Shown: positions 8,468-16,663 of the stretch, piece by piece
How the letters are laid out: the number at the start of each line of letters is the position of its first letter
Position numbering within the stretch: the stretch's first letter is position 1
Source of the DNA: VXRD01 sp965242535
GTDB lineage: Bacteria; Latescibacterota; UBA2968
Direction of reading: 5' to 3'
NCBI GenBank assembly: GCA_965242535.1
Contig: OZ251458.1
Span: 2,108,001 to 2,172,000 of the forward strand
Length of the DNA stretch: 64,000 nt
Made by a program: the position numbers and the translations under genes
Notes under the pieces: model-generated
What the model was told of the DNA's origin: nothing
Databases searched by the model: none
Seen by the model: only the letters and a program-made list of their open reading frames with translations

Positions 8468-9001
8468 ACAAACGCAGTGATACGCCGTTCCGTCGATTCG
8501 TTTGTCGCAACTCTCGAATTGGCTATCGCCTGTACCCCGCTCATGCATCTTGTGGCTAAATACTCTGAAAATTAAAAATTTGGAATATCAATTTTTCAAG
8601 AGCGTGCCGGATGTGATGCCGTACATCAAATAAGCCATCGCCAACCGTACCATCCCAAAAGCCCCTCAACGAAAGCCATCAGGCACAGCGCGCAAGTCCG
8701 TCTCGCAACGCACTTCTGTTTTGCAACCCACCTTGCAGGCTGTCTCATGTCGTGCGATTACAAAAGCGATTCGCGCTGTGCTAGCCCCTCGGCGCATGAG
8801 AGCGGCATTTTTGAACTGCTCGGGCAGTTGTACCCCGCTCGCCTACTTTTTTTTGCTGTTGAAAAAAAGTAGGTCGCCGAAGGCATCAAAGGCAACCCAC
8901 GATGCTTTTAGGACCAAACGCTTTAGACAAGCGAGCAATGTCGGTGCTGATTTGTGCGTATCAAGATTTGGTATCATTTAATTTTCGGAGTACTAAAAAC
9001 C
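8468..9001. repeat. Gene-free region with dispersed repeat copy 2
   Basis: The first 125 bp hold no gene, but about 8531-8580 weakly resemble the AT-rich block found at 11703 and 47112. Repeat copy 2 fills the remainder to within 8 bp of the next start codon. Confidence 0.8.
8593..8994 (+). repeat. Dispersed ~400-bp repeat, copy 2
   Basis: Aligns along its length with 42871-43242: shared starts TTTTCAAGAGCGTGCCGGAT, shared hairpin CTACTTTTTTT/AAAAAAAGTAG, shared ends near AGTACT. This copy has an extra ~28-bp piece (about 8814-8842) with its own AACTGC/GCAGTT inverted repeat that copy 3 lacks. Confidence 0.9.
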
Positions 9002-9640
9002 ATGACCCCATCCACCCCCAAATCGCGCCTCCTCATCGCCTGCACACTGGCCTGTTTGATCGCGCCCTCTGTCGCGTGGCCGCGCGAAGCGAAATCGCCC
9101 AAAAAAGCCGCCCTGTTGTCCATTCTCTTGCCCGGCTTGGGCGAGCGGTACGCGGGCGGGCGCAAATCCGCCAAGTTTTTTCTGTTCACCGAAGGCGCGT
9201 TCTGGACGGGCTTGTTCGCATTTCAAAAACTCAACGCCACGCGGGAAAACACGTTCCGCGCCTACGCGACCGCCCGCGCAGGTGCCACCTCGGCCCCAAT
9301 GCCCAACTCCCATTACGACCGCCTGTCCGCGTACGATAGCATTTACGACTACAATGCCCGGTTGCAATACGTCGAGGGCGCGTCAGCGACGCCCTTGCCA
9401 GAAACGCCCGACAATTTTTGGGAATGGGATTCGCAGGCGTCGCGCGAACACTTTCGCACCTTGCGCAGCAAAGCCACTTGGGCGCGCACGCGCGGCTTTC
9501 TCTTTGCGGGCGCGCTGATCTTCAACCGCTTTGCCAGCGCGTTAAACGCCGCCAACATCGCGTCAAAAACCCGCGCCACAACAGCGGTTTCCACCACTTC
9601 CCAAGGCGATTTGCAGGTGCAACTAGTCTTTTTTTGGTAA
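9002..9640 (+). CDS. DUF5683-like small membrane/secreted protein, paralogue 2
   Basis: 212 residues. The ATG at 9002 follows CGGAG, which belongs to the end of repeat copy 2. Signal peptide LLIACTLACLIAPSVAWP, then SPKKAALLSILLPGLGERYAGG, equivalent to the hallmark of the upstream paralogue. A hydrophobic segment follows (FFLFTEGAFWTGLFAF). A C-terminal segment (FLFAGALIFNRFASALNAANIA) matches the third segment of the paralogue. The central part differs, so the duplication is old. Probably an envelope protein of unknown function. Confidence 0.75.
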   Translation: MTPSTPKSRLLIACTLACLIAPSVAWPREAKSPKKAALLSILLPGLGERYAGGRKSAKFFLFTEGAFWTGLFAFQKLNATRENTFRAYATARAGATSAPMPNSHYDRLSAYDSIYDYNARLQYVEGASATPLPETPDNFWEWDSQASREHFRTLRSKATWARTRGFLFAGALIFNRFASALNAANIASKTRATTAVSTTSQGDLQVQLVFFW

Positions 9641-9648
9641 AAGGCGAA

Positions 9649-9677
9649 TTGACAGGTCCAATTTCTATCAGTATATC
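9649..9677 (+). promoter_or_regulatory. Sigma-70-type promoter for the CNB protein/enolase operon
   Basis: TTGACA (9649-9654), exactly 17 bp, TATATC (9672-9677). It lies 97 bp upstream of the cyclic-nucleotide-binding gene and is the only strong match in this gap. Confidence 0.7.
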
Positions 9678-9773
9678 ACGAGAAGCAATTAGCGGTGTGC
9701 CTTTGGCGAGCAGTCCCTTTACCCTGTACCCCAAGGCATCTATTCTCGAGATTAACTGGATATAACCACTGCC

Positions 9774-10322
9774 ATGAACTTCAAAGACCCCGAATGGAGC
9801 AACCTGACGCAGCTCGATGGCGAACGCGAGAACGCGTTGGACATCCTCGCTCGGCTCTCGTTGTTCGACACCTTGACCGAGCGGGAATTGACCACCGTTG
9901 AACGCCTCGTGCATCGCCGCCGATTTGCCGAAGGCGAAATGATCGCGACGCCGCGCTCCGGGTTGTTCATCGTCGCGTCCGGCAACCTCCAAGTGGTGCA
10001 ACACCTGCCCGATGGCGGGCGGGCGCGCCTCAGAGTTTTGAGAAAAGGCGAATGGATCGGCAACATTGTGCCCTTGGAGGATTCGCCGCCCGCGACCTCT
10101 ATTTTGGCGGTCGAACAGAGCGAAGCGATTGGATTTTTCCGGTCCGATCTCGCCGATCTGCTCCACACCCAACCAAAAATCGGATTCAAAATTATCTACC
10201 GCCTGACGCAGATGATGGCGCGCCGCATGCAACGGGCCATGGGCGAGTTGCGAAACGCGCGCCCGCCCTCGATGAAGTTGGAAAATCCCATTACCACAAC
10301 AGAGGAGGACATTGCGAGATGA
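9774..10322 (+). CDS. Cyclic-nucleotide-binding-domain protein (no DNA-binding domain)
   Basis: 182 residues. Residues ~20-140 form a cNMP-binding/Crp-type beta-roll (LSLFDTLTERELTTVERL..., RRRFAEGEMI, GLFIVASGNLQVVQ, GEWIGNIVPLED). The canonical phosphate-binding GELALL/R signature is poorly conserved, so ligand binding is uncertain. A helical tail follows (IIYRLTQMMARRMQRAM), but there is no helix-turn-helix, so it is not a classical Crp/Fnr regulator. Its stop overlaps the enolase start (ATGA at 10319-10322), so translation of the two is probably coupled. It may sense a nucleotide or act as a partner protein. Confidence 0.8.
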   Translation: MNFKDPEWSNLTQLDGERENALDILARLSLFDTLTERELTTVERLVHRRRFAEGEMIATPRSGLFIVASGNLQVVQHLPDGGRARLRVLRKGEWIGNIVPLEDSPPATSILAVEQSEAIGFFRSDLADLLHTQPKIGFKIIYRLTQMMARRMQRAMGELRNARPPSMKLENPITTTEEDIAR

Positions 10323-11623
10323 CGCGAATTGAGACGGTACACGCCCGCGAAATTTTGGACTCGCGGGGCAATCCGACGGTCGAAGTGGATGTGCGCTTGT
10401 GTTCGGGCATTGCCGCACGCGCAGCCGTGCCTTCGGGCGCGTCCACCGGCATCCACGAGGCCGTGGAACTGCGCGACGGACAACCGCGCTATTTGGGCAA
10501 GGGCGTGCAAAAAGCCGTCCAAAATGTCAATGATCAAATTGCCAAAGCCATCGTGGGCATGGATCCGTCCGATCAAATCAAAATCGATCGCGCCATGCGC
10601 GACCTCGATGGCACGGCCAACAAGGCGTCGCTCGGCGCGAATGGCATCTTGGGGGTCTCGCTCGCCGCGGCCAAAGCCGCCGCCGCCGCGTATGGCATGC
10701 CCCTGTACCGCTATATCGGCGGGGCGTCTGCCTGCGCGTTGCCCGTGCCGATGATGAATATTTTGAACGGCGGCGCGCACGCCGATAGCAGCGTCGATCT
10801 GCAAGAATTTATGGTCGTGCCCGCGGGTGCGAAAAATTTTGCCGAGGGCCTGCGCGCAGGTGCCGAAATTTTCCACGCCTTGCGCGACGTGCTCAAACGC
10901 GCGGGATACGGCACGGGGGTGGGCGACGAGGGCGGGTTCGCGCCGAGTTTGGGGTCGAATGACGAGGCGTTGGAGGTCATTGCCGAAGCCATCAAAAATG
11001 CCGGCTACGCGCTCGGCGACGATATTTTGCTGGCCTTGGATCCCGCGTCGAGTGAATTTTACGACGGCGATCATTACGCATTCAAAAAATCCGATGGCGC
11101 GAAGCGGTCGTCCGATCAGATGATCGACTTTTGGACCGACTGGACGAATCGCTATCCCATCATCTCCATCGAAGACGGTTTGGACGAAGACGACTGGGCG
11201 GGATGGGCCGCGCTCACCGCCGCGTTGGGGGATCGCGTGCAGCTCGTCGGCGACGATCTGTTCGTCACCAACACAGCGCGATTGCAGCGCGGGATTGCGG
11301 AAAAGGTGGGCAACTCGATTCTGATCAAGGTCAACCAAATCGGCACCCTGACCGAGACCTTGGAAGCCATCGAAACGGCCAAACGCGCGGGCTACACCGC
11401 CGTCATCTCGCACCGATCTGGCGAAACCGAAGACGCGACCATCGCCGATATCGCCGTGGGCACCAATGCAGGGCAGATCAAAACGGGATCCGCCTCGCGT
11501 TCAGACCGCGTCGCAAAGTACAACCAACTGCTGCGTATCGAAGAAGAATTGGGCGAGGCGGCTGTCTATCCCGGACGGGACGCATTTTACAATATCCAGA
11601 GTGTGAATTCCCACGTCACCTGA
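10319..11623 (+). CDS. eno: Enolase
   Basis: 434 residues, normal for bacterial enolase, which converts 2-phosphoglycerate to phosphoenolpyruvate in glycolysis. Starts MTRIETVHAREILDSRGNPT. Shows the substrate loop SGASTG, GANGILGVSLA, the metal/acid region SIEDGLDEDDW, the Lys-containing ILIKVNQIGTLTE and the enolase signature around SHRSGETED. The ATG overlaps the TGA of the upstream CNB gene and a strong GAGGAGG site lies just before it, so the start is secure. Gene order CNB-eno suggests shared expression. Confidence 0.98.
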   Translation: MTRIETVHAREILDSRGNPTVEVDVRLCSGIAARAAVPSGASTGIHEAVELRDGQPRYLGKGVQKAVQNVNDQIAKAIVGMDPSDQIKIDRAMRDLDGTANKASLGANGILGVSLAAAKAAAAAYGMPLYRYIGGASACALPVPMMNILNGGAHADSSVDLQEFMVVPAGAKNFAEGLRAGAEIFHALRDVLKRAGYGTGVGDEGGFAPSLGSNDEALEVIAEAIKNAGYALGDDILLALDPASSEFYDGDHYAFKKSDGAKRSSDQMIDFWTDWTNRYPIISIEDGLDEDDWAGWAALTAALGDRVQLVGDDLFVTNTARLQRGIAEKVGNSILIKVNQIGTLTETLEAIETAKRAGYTAVISHRSGETEDATIADIAVGTNAGQIKTGSASRSDRVAKYNQLLRIEEELGEAAVYPGRDAFYNIQSVNSHVT

Positions 11624-11668
11624 TTCGGCACAGGCTTTGTGCCCGTGAACGGCTATCGCTGTCAGGCT

Positions 11669-11757
11669 CGGATTACTCGCCTTCATGCTCGGATTACTCG
11701 CCTTCATACCCCGCTCCGCGCTTTTGTCGCGTATTTTAAAAATTAGGACAAAGCGCA
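11669..11757. repeat. Short repeats upstream of the DUF4013 gene
   Basis: GCTCGGATTACTCGCCTTCAT occurs twice in tandem (from about 11669 and 11690). The following block CCGCTCCGCGCTTT...TTTAAAAATTAGGACA (about 11704-11755) recurs at about 47112-47155, again just upstream of a membrane-protein gene. Confidence 0.7.
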
Positions 11758-11780
11758 GGCGCGTTTTTTGAAAGACCACT

Positions 11781-12512
11781 ATGTTTGGCATTCTTTTAAT
11801 CCATGTGATTCGCGACCTGTTTCAGACGCCGCGCTGGGGGTGGGCGATGATTCCCGGGGCCGCGTTGAATTTGTTGTTCACGCAGGTCTTGGTGCTGTTT
11901 TTAGATGAGGAAATGGGGATCGAGCTCGAGACCTGGGCCGTGTTGTTCTTTGGAAGCCTTGGATTGATGCTCATCGCTTGGGGGTACGCGTATCGGATTT
12001 TTGTCGACGCGCTCAACGGGGCCGAGTCGCTGGTCTTGCCAGCGTGGCGCGATTGGTGGGCTTATGGGCTGGCGGGATTATGGTTGCTCCCCATTGCGGT
12101 GGGATACTCGGTGATCGTCATCGCCTGGCTTTCGATGGTGATTTCGATATTGGGCTTGAAGCTGTCGGTGATTCCGATACTGCTCACGGTGGTCTTTTAC
12201 AATGGGTTTCTCCCCATCGCGTTTGCGCGATTTGCCGCAAAGGGGCGCGTGTGGATGGCGTTTGAGCCTGGGCCGATTGGGCGGGATATACGCAGAATTA
12301 TGCGCGGCGATTATGTGCAGACGTGTTTCGGCCTGTTTGGCTTTTCGATACTCGGCAATATGGTATTGAGCTATTTGCCGTGGGGAGGCTTGGCGTTGGC
12401 TTCGGCGTATAATTTTGTGCTCATGGTGATTTTTGCGCGGATTTTCGGCCTGTTGATTCGCAACGCACTCGGGGAGGACACGCCGCGCTCGGTGGACGGG
12501 CATCGGCAATAA
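11781..12512 (+). CDS. DUF4013-like polytopic membrane protein
   Basis: 243 residues with about six hydrophobic segments. The cytoplasmic motif GYAYRIFVDALNGAESLVLPAWRDWWAYGLAGLW is split here into GYAYRIFVDALNG, LPAWRDW and YGLAGLW, and these pieces match the signature of the DUF4013 family, integral membrane proteins of unknown role. Starts at ATG 11781 (MFGILLIHVIRD). Preceded by the short repeats described at 11669. Converges with the minus-strand isomerase gene, with one terminator hairpin between them. Confidence 0.7.
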   Translation: MFGILLIHVIRDLFQTPRWGWAMIPGAALNLLFTQVLVLFLDEEMGIELETWAVLFFGSLGLMLIAWGYAYRIFVDALNGAESLVLPAWRDWWAYGLAGLWLLPIAVGYSVIVIAWLSMVISILGLKLSVIPILLTVVFYNGFLPIAFARFAAKGRVWMAFEPGPIGRDIRRIMRGDYVQTCFGLFGFSILGNMVLSYLPWGGLALASAYNFVLMVIFARIFGLLIRNALGEDTPRSVDGHRQ

Positions 12513-12547
12513 AAAAAGCCGGACATTCCCATTGGGGAACGCCCGGC
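12511..12547 (-). terminator. Rho-independent terminator of the isomerase gene
   Basis: GCCGG/CCGGC stem with inner TTCCC/GGGAA pairs. On the minus strand it is followed by a run of seven T. It lies 22 bp past the stop of the minus-strand gene. Confidence 0.75.
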
Positions 12548-12568
12548 GGTTGCCCGTGCGGGATGCGG

Positions 12569-13483
12569 TTAGACCTGCGCCCAAGCGCGATCGAGCACGC
12601 GCTTGGCATTGGCGATGATGACTTCGGGAGATTCCCCCTCCATCGGAGAAACCTCGAAGCTCAAGATGGGGCGTTTATCGGGGTCGAGATAGCCGATGTT
12701 GAGCAACTCGCGGAGAAAGTCCACGACTTCGGGCACGTCATTTTCCCCGTCTTCGCAGCCAAAGCGCGGGTGATTGTCGCCGTAGGCCGGGTGATCGGGG
12801 TTGGACATCACGCAGTTGCCGACGTGCATGTGTACGATGTGATCGCGCGCGATGTTGAGGGCGTAAACCGCGTCTTCGCCCTGCAGGGGAAAATGGCTCA
12901 AATCGAGCATCAGCCCGAAATTGGGATATCGCCGCCGGAGGCGTTGCGAGACTTCGACCGCGAGGGCGTTGGGGCCGATGATGCAATTTTTGCCATAGGG
13001 CACGCGGTCAAATGTTTCGAGGACGATATCCATGCCCTTTTCGCCTGCGTAATCGCAGAGTTGGCTCAAAGAATCGATCAGCAAATCGAGCCCTGCTTCT
13101 CGGGCTTCGTCCCCCGGATCGGCACCGGACAACAGGGCGCATCCGGGCGCGCCGAGTTCTTCGGCTTGGTCGATACCCGCTTTGACCGCGTCGACCGCGC
13201 GTTGGCGGTGGGCCGCATCGGGCGAGTTGATGTCGAGTTGGCCGACCAACAAAATGGGTTGCGCGCCGAATGCCACATCCATGTGGGCCGCGGCGAGCAG
13301 GTCGCACGCCCGCGCCCGAACTTGGGAATCTTTCATGTGCGTGACTTCGACGACTTGGAAATAGGGATCGACGGCGATCTTTTCCAACGTTTCGACAATG
13401 GGGCCTTCGCCGCCAATGCAGGCTTTATAGGCCATGAAGTGGACGATGCCAATGCGCGCGTAGTGCTGGATGGGTTCGGTCAT
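12569..13483 (-). CDS. Sugar phosphate isomerase/epimerase-like TIM-barrel protein
   Basis: 304 residues starting MTEPIQHYARIGIVHFMAYK. The ATG at 13483 follows GGAG. A longer frame to 13708 runs through a tRNA gene and is not real. Belongs to the xylose-isomerase-like/AP-endonuclease-2 TIM-barrel superfamily. Metal-ligand-type motifs are visible at strand ends: DIVLETFDR, FGLMLDLSHFP, HIVHMHVGNCV and ILSFEVSP (Glu/Asp/His/Glu). Such enzymes interconvert sugars or sugar phosphates and the substrate cannot be read from the sequence. It is transcribed alone from a promoter divergent from the tRNA promoter. Confidence 0.8.
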   Translation of the reverse strand: MTEPIQHYARIGIVHFMAYKACIGGEGPIVETLEKIAVDPYFQVVEVTHMKDSQVRARACDLLAAAHMDVAFGAQPILLVGQLDINSPDAAHRQRAVDAVKAGIDQAEELGAPGCALLSGADPGDEAREAGLDLLIDSLSQLCDYAGEKGMDIVLETFDRVPYGKNCIIGPNALAVEVSQRLRRRYPNFGLMLDLSHFPLQGEDAVYALNIARDHIVHMHVGNCVMSNPDHPAYGDNHPRFGCEDGENDVPEVVDFLRELLNIGYLDPDKRPILSFEVSPMEGESPEVIIANAKRVLDRAWAQV

Positions 13484-13537
13484 TGCGGCAGATGCTCCTT
13501 TCGCATAAGAGGGATGAAATAGCGGAAACGGACTCGG

Positions 13538-13566
13538 AAAGTAGCAAAGGGACGCGGGTTTGTCAA
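13538..13566 (-). promoter_or_regulatory. Promoter of the isomerase gene
   Basis: On the minus strand TTGACA (13566-13561), 17 bp, TACTTT (13543-13538), about 55 bp upstream of the start codon. Back-to-back with the tRNA promoter at 13587. Confidence 0.7.
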
Positions 13567-13586
13567 GGCGTTGCGCGATTTTGGGC

Positions 13587-13615
13587 TTGACTATCCACAT
13601 ACCTTCTGGTATTTT
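13587..13615 (+). promoter_or_regulatory. Promoter of the tRNA cluster
   Basis: TTGACT (13587-13592), 17 bp, TATTTT (13610-13615). The tRNA-Tyr gene begins 17 bp after the -10 box. Confidence 0.75.
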
Positions 13616-13631
13616 TTTCGCCCAACAGGTC

Positions 13632-13717
13632 GGGGGGTTACCAAAGCGGTCAACTGGGGCAGACTGTAAATCTGTTGGCTCATGCCTTCGGTGGTTCGAA
13701 TCCGCCACCCCCCACCA
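13632..13717 (+). tRNA. tRNA-Tyr (GTA)
   Basis: 86 nt with acceptor stem GGGGGGT/ACCCCCC, anticodon GTA in the loop after CAGACT, a long variable arm (CTCATGCC region) as expected for tRNA-Tyr, T-arm GGTTCGAATCC and an encoded CCA end. Confidence 0.95.
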
Positions 13718-13785
13718 TCACTTTCCACAAGGGGCAGCGCGTCCTGCGTTGCAAAATGCCGACTCACCTGCATTGCAAAAATCTC

Positions 13786-13812
13786 TTGACCTCAGACTCT
13801 CTTTTTTATACC
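13786..13812 (+). promoter_or_regulatory. Possible second promoter, upstream of tRNA-Gly
   Basis: TTGACC (13786-13791) and TATACC (13807-13812) with a short 15-bp spacer, 80 bp before tRNA-Gly. The hexamers are good but the spacing is suboptimal. Confidence 0.4.
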
Positions 13813-13892
13813 TTCTCAATTCTCTAAAAAATTTTGGGGCGATATCAATCCTTTTTCCAAAAAAAGGGTTGTTTTTTATACACCGTAGCCGA

Positions 13893-13969
13893 GCGGGAAT
13901 AGCTCAGTTGGCCAGAGCGTCAGCCTTCCAAGCTGAGGGTCGCGGGTTCGAGTCCCGTTTCCCGCTCCA
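13893..13969 (+). tRNA. tRNA-Gly (TCC)
   Basis: 77 nt with acceptor GCGGGAA/TTCCCGC, anticodon TCC (CCTTCCAAG loop), T-arm GGGTTCGAGTCCC and encoded CCA. Confidence 0.95.
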
Positions 13970-13994
13970 AAACCTCCTGTGAAAATTTCCCAAT

Positions 13995-14070
<76 letters not shown>

Positions 14071-14080
14071 TTTTTTGTGT

Positions 14081-14156
14081 AGGCCAGTAGCTCAACGGGT
14101 AGAGCGTCGGTCTCCAAAACCGGTGGTTGCGGGTTCAAGTCCTGCCTGGCCTGCCA
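14081..14156 (+). tRNA. tRNA-Trp (CCA)
   Basis: 76 nt with acceptor AGGCCAG/CTGGCCT, anticodon loop CTCCAAA (CCA), T-arm GGGTTCAAGTCCT and encoded CCA. It lies 13 bp upstream of secE, the position seen in many bacteria. Confidence 0.95.
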
Positions 14157-14169
14157 TTTTTATGCGATT

Positions 14170-14355
14170 ATGTTCAACAAAATCAGTCAATTTATCGGCG
14201 AAGTGCGCGTCGAAATGGGAAAGGTCACTTGGCCGACCCGCGAAGAGCTCAAGTCCTCGACCGTCATTGTGCTCGCCTTGTCCATGGCTCTGGCCGTGTT
14301 CATTTATATCGTCGATACTTTCTTGGCCGGCATTATGGAGTTCATCCTGATTTAG
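14170..14355 (+). CDS. secE: Preprotein translocase subunit SecE
   Basis: 61 residues, the short single-span form. The amphipathic segment FIGEVRVEMGKVTWPTREELKSS contains the conserved KVTWPTREE motif, followed by one transmembrane helix (TVIVLALSMALAVFIYIVDTF). SecE clamps SecY in the protein-export channel. There is no clear ribosome site. The gene directly follows tRNA-Trp and precedes nusG by 28 bp, the classic order. Confidence 0.95.
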   Translation: MFNKISQFIGEVRVEMGKVTWPTREELKSSTVIVLALSMALAVFIYIVDTFLAGIMEFILI

Positions 14356-14383
14356 CGGGATTTTTTGCGGAGATCGTCACCCG

Positions 14384-14920
14384 ATGAAATGGTATGTGGT
14401 CCACACCTATTCTGGGCACGAAAACAAGGTCAAGAGCTATATCGAGGCCGCCAAGGAAAACGTCGAGGTCGGCGACAAAATCGGCCGGGTGATCGTGCCG
14501 ACCGAGGAAGTGGTCGAGATGAAGGACGGTCGGAAAACGACTTCGCTCAAGAAGTTCTTGCCCAGCTATCTGTTGGTCGAACTCGATATGGACAAAGAGT
14601 CCCTCTATTTTGTGACCAGTGTGCCGGGGGTGACGAGCTTTGTCGGGCCGGGGCGGAGACCACAGCCTTTACGCGAAGAAGAAGTGAATCGCATTTTGGG
14701 GCAAATTGAGCGTCGCCCGGTCGAGGAAGCCACGGATGTGCTCTATCAAGTGGGCGACCGGGTCAAGGTGATCGACGGGCCGTTCAGCGATTTTATCGGG
14801 CTGGTCGACGATATCAATCCGGAAAAGAGCAAAATCAAAGTGATGGTGAGCATCTTCGGGCGCAATACGCCTGTGGAATTGGATGTGTTGCAAGTCGAAG
14901 AAGCGGTCGAAGCACGATGA
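14384..14920 (+). CDS. nusG: Transcription termination/antitermination protein NusG
   Basis: 178 residues. The NGN domain begins MKWYVVHTYSGHENKVKSYIE. The C-terminal KOW domain contains VGDRVKVIDGPFSDFIGLVDDI. NusG binds RNA polymerase, promotes elongation and couples it to Rho or the ribosome. GGAG upstream of the ATG supports the start. The 12-bp gap to rplK is consistent with one operon. Confidence 0.98.
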   Translation: MKWYVVHTYSGHENKVKSYIEAAKENVEVGDKIGRVIVPTEEVVEMKDGRKTTSLKKFLPSYLLVELDMDKESLYFVTSVPGVTSFVGPGRRPQPLREEEVNRILGQIERRPVEEATDVLYQVGDRVKVIDGPFSDFIGLVDDINPEKSKIKVMVSIFGRNTPVELDVLQVEEAVEAR

Positions 14921-14932
14921 CGAGAGGCGGCA

Positions 14933-15358
14933 ATGGCGAGAAAAATTCTCACGACGATTAAGTTGCAAATTCCCGCGGGGCAAGCCACGCCCACCCCACC
15001 TGTCGGACCGGCTTTGGGGCAACACGGCGTGAATATCATGGAGTTTTGCAAGGCGTTTAACGCCCAAACTCAGGACAAACAGGGGTTGATCATTCCCGCG
15101 ATTATTACGGTATATGCGGATCGGAGCTTTTCCTTTGAACTCAAAAGCCCGCCCGCGGCCGTGTTGCTCAAACGCGCGGCCGGAATAGCCAAAGGATCGG
15201 CGGAGTCCAACCGCGACAAAGTCGGGTCCGTGACGGACGACCAACTCCGGGAAATTGCAGAGATGAAAGTTCAAGACCTCAACGCGGCCAGTGTGGAGGC
15301 CGCCAAGCGCATGATTGCGGGTACGGCGCGCAGCATGGGCCTCACCGTTGAAAATTGA
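14933..15358 (+). CDS. rplK: 50S ribosomal protein L11
   Basis: 141 residues, usual length. Proline-rich N-terminal domain (IPAGQATPTPPVGPALGQHGVNIMEFCK) and rRNA-binding C-terminal domain ending KRMIAGTARSMGL. L11 binds the GTPase-associated 23S rRNA region. It begins 12 bp after nusG and precedes rplA by 11 bp. Confidence 0.98.
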   Translation: MARKILTTIKLQIPAGQATPTPPVGPALGQHGVNIMEFCKAFNAQTQDKQGLIIPAIITVYADRSFSFELKSPPAAVLLKRAAGIAKGSAESNRDKVGSVTDDQLREIAEMKVQDLNAASVEAAKRMIAGTARSMGLTVEN

Positions 15359-15369
15359 CCGGGGGGAAT

Positions 15370-16071
15370 ATGGCACGGAAGCAATCCAAGCACTACAAAC
15401 GCGCGGCCGAGCTTTTCGACCGGCAAACGCATTACAGCTTGACCGAAGCGGTCGATATACTGAAGCAAATGCCCACGCGGAAATTCGACGAAACCGTCGA
15501 ACTCGCGTTTCGCCTCGGCGTCGATCCCCGGCAGGCGGATCAACTCGTGCGCGGCACGGTCATTTTGCCCCACGGATTGGGAAAATCCGTGCGCGTTGCG
15601 GTTTTTGCCAAGGGCGAGGCCGCTACCGATGCCGAAGCTGTGGGCGCGGATTTCGTGGGCGACGAAGACCTCGTGGAGCGGATCAATGGCGGGTGGACGG
15701 ATTTTGACGTGGCGATTGCCACGCCCGATATGATGGGGCAGGTCGGGCGGTTGGGGCGCATCCTCGGCCCGCGCGGGTTGATGCCCAATCCCAAGAGCGG
15801 CACGATGACGCCCGATGCGGCGCGCGCGGTGCGAGAGGCCAAGGCGGGCCGCGTGGAGTATCGGGTCGATAGGACGGCCAATGTGCATACGCCTGTGGGC
15901 AAGGCGTCTTTCGACGCGCGACAGCTGCGGGAAAATGCACAGGTGTTGATCGATGCGATTGTGCGGGCGCGTCCGTCTGCGACAAAAGGACAATACATGC
16001 GTTCGGTCACATTATCGACGACGATGGGGCCGGGCATTCGCCTGGATCGCACGGCGCTATCGGCCAATTGA
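15370..16071 (+). CDS. rplA: 50S ribosomal protein L1
   Basis: 233 residues from ATG 15370 (MARKQSKHYKRAAELFD) with a GGGGGG ribosome site. Conserved GRLGRILGPRGLMPNPKSGT and GKASFDARQLREN segments. L1 forms the mobile stalk beside the E site. In many bacteria it also represses its own L11-L1 mRNA, but no specific operator was identified here. Confidence 0.98.
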   Translation: MARKQSKHYKRAAELFDRQTHYSLTEAVDILKQMPTRKFDETVELAFRLGVDPRQADQLVRGTVILPHGLGKSVRVAVFAKGEAATDAEAVGADFVGDEDLVERINGGWTDFDVAIATPDMMGQVGRLGRILGPRGLMPNPKSGTMTPDAARAVREAKAGRVEYRVDRTANVHTPVGKASFDARQLRENAQVLIDAIVRARPSATKGQYMRSVTLSTTMGPGIRLDRTALSAN

Positions 16072-16087
16072 CGAGAGAGGTGTGGAG

Positions 16088-16621
16088 ATGCCAACTGCTG
16101 AAAAAGAGGCTGTTGTCGCGGAGTTGACGGAGGTCCTAAAACGGGCCAACGGGGTGTATTTGACCGATTTTACGGGGTTGGACGTGCCCGCGTTCACCCT
16201 GTTGCGAAAGCAACTCCGCGAAGAGTCGATTTCCTGCCGGGTGATCAAAAATCGGTTGGGCAAATTGGCGGTTCAACGCGCCGGAATCGAGGGCCTCGAC
16301 GAGGTGTTGCGCGGGCCGACGGGCCTCGTCTGTGCGGATGAAGACCCGGTGGCGCCTGCGCGCGTGTTGTCCAAATTCGCCGAAGAAGGCGATGGCAAGC
16401 CCGCGATTAAAGCCGGGTATGTCGATGGCGATGTTTTTGTCGATGGTCAAATCGAAAGGCTGGCCCAAATCCCGCCGCGCGATGTGTTGCTCGGGCAGAT
16501 GGTTTCGGCCATGCAAAGTCCGATCAGCGGCCTCGCGTTCACGCTTAATGGCATTTTGCAAAAACTCGTGGGCACATTGCAGGCCGTTGCAGAAAAGAAA
16601 CAGGAAGCGGGCGGGGAATAA
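16088..16621 (+). CDS. rplJ: 50S ribosomal protein L10
   Basis: 177 residues from ATG 16088 (MPTAEKEAVVAELTEVLKRANGVYLTDF) preceded by GTGGAG. Upstream in-frame sequence overlaps rplA and is not coding here. L10 anchors the L7/L12 stalk. The classic long L10 leader is absent because only 16 bp separate it from rplA. Confidence 0.97.
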   Translation: MPTAEKEAVVAELTEVLKRANGVYLTDFTGLDVPAFTLLRKQLREESISCRVIKNRLGKLAVQRAGIEGLDEVLRGPTGLVCADEDPVAPARVLSKFAEEGDGKPAIKAGYVDGDVFVDGQIERLAQIPPRDVLLGQMVSAMQSPISGLAFTLNGILQKLVGTLQAVAEKKQEAGGE

Positions 16622-16663
16622 CCGCGCGCGACAATCCCAATTCATTGCTGGATGGAGGCGTTC

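Noticed and set aside
13484..13708. N-terminal extension of the isomerase gene on the minus strand
   Set aside because: It would cross the tRNA-Tyr gene and both promoters. ATG 13483 has a good ribosome site.
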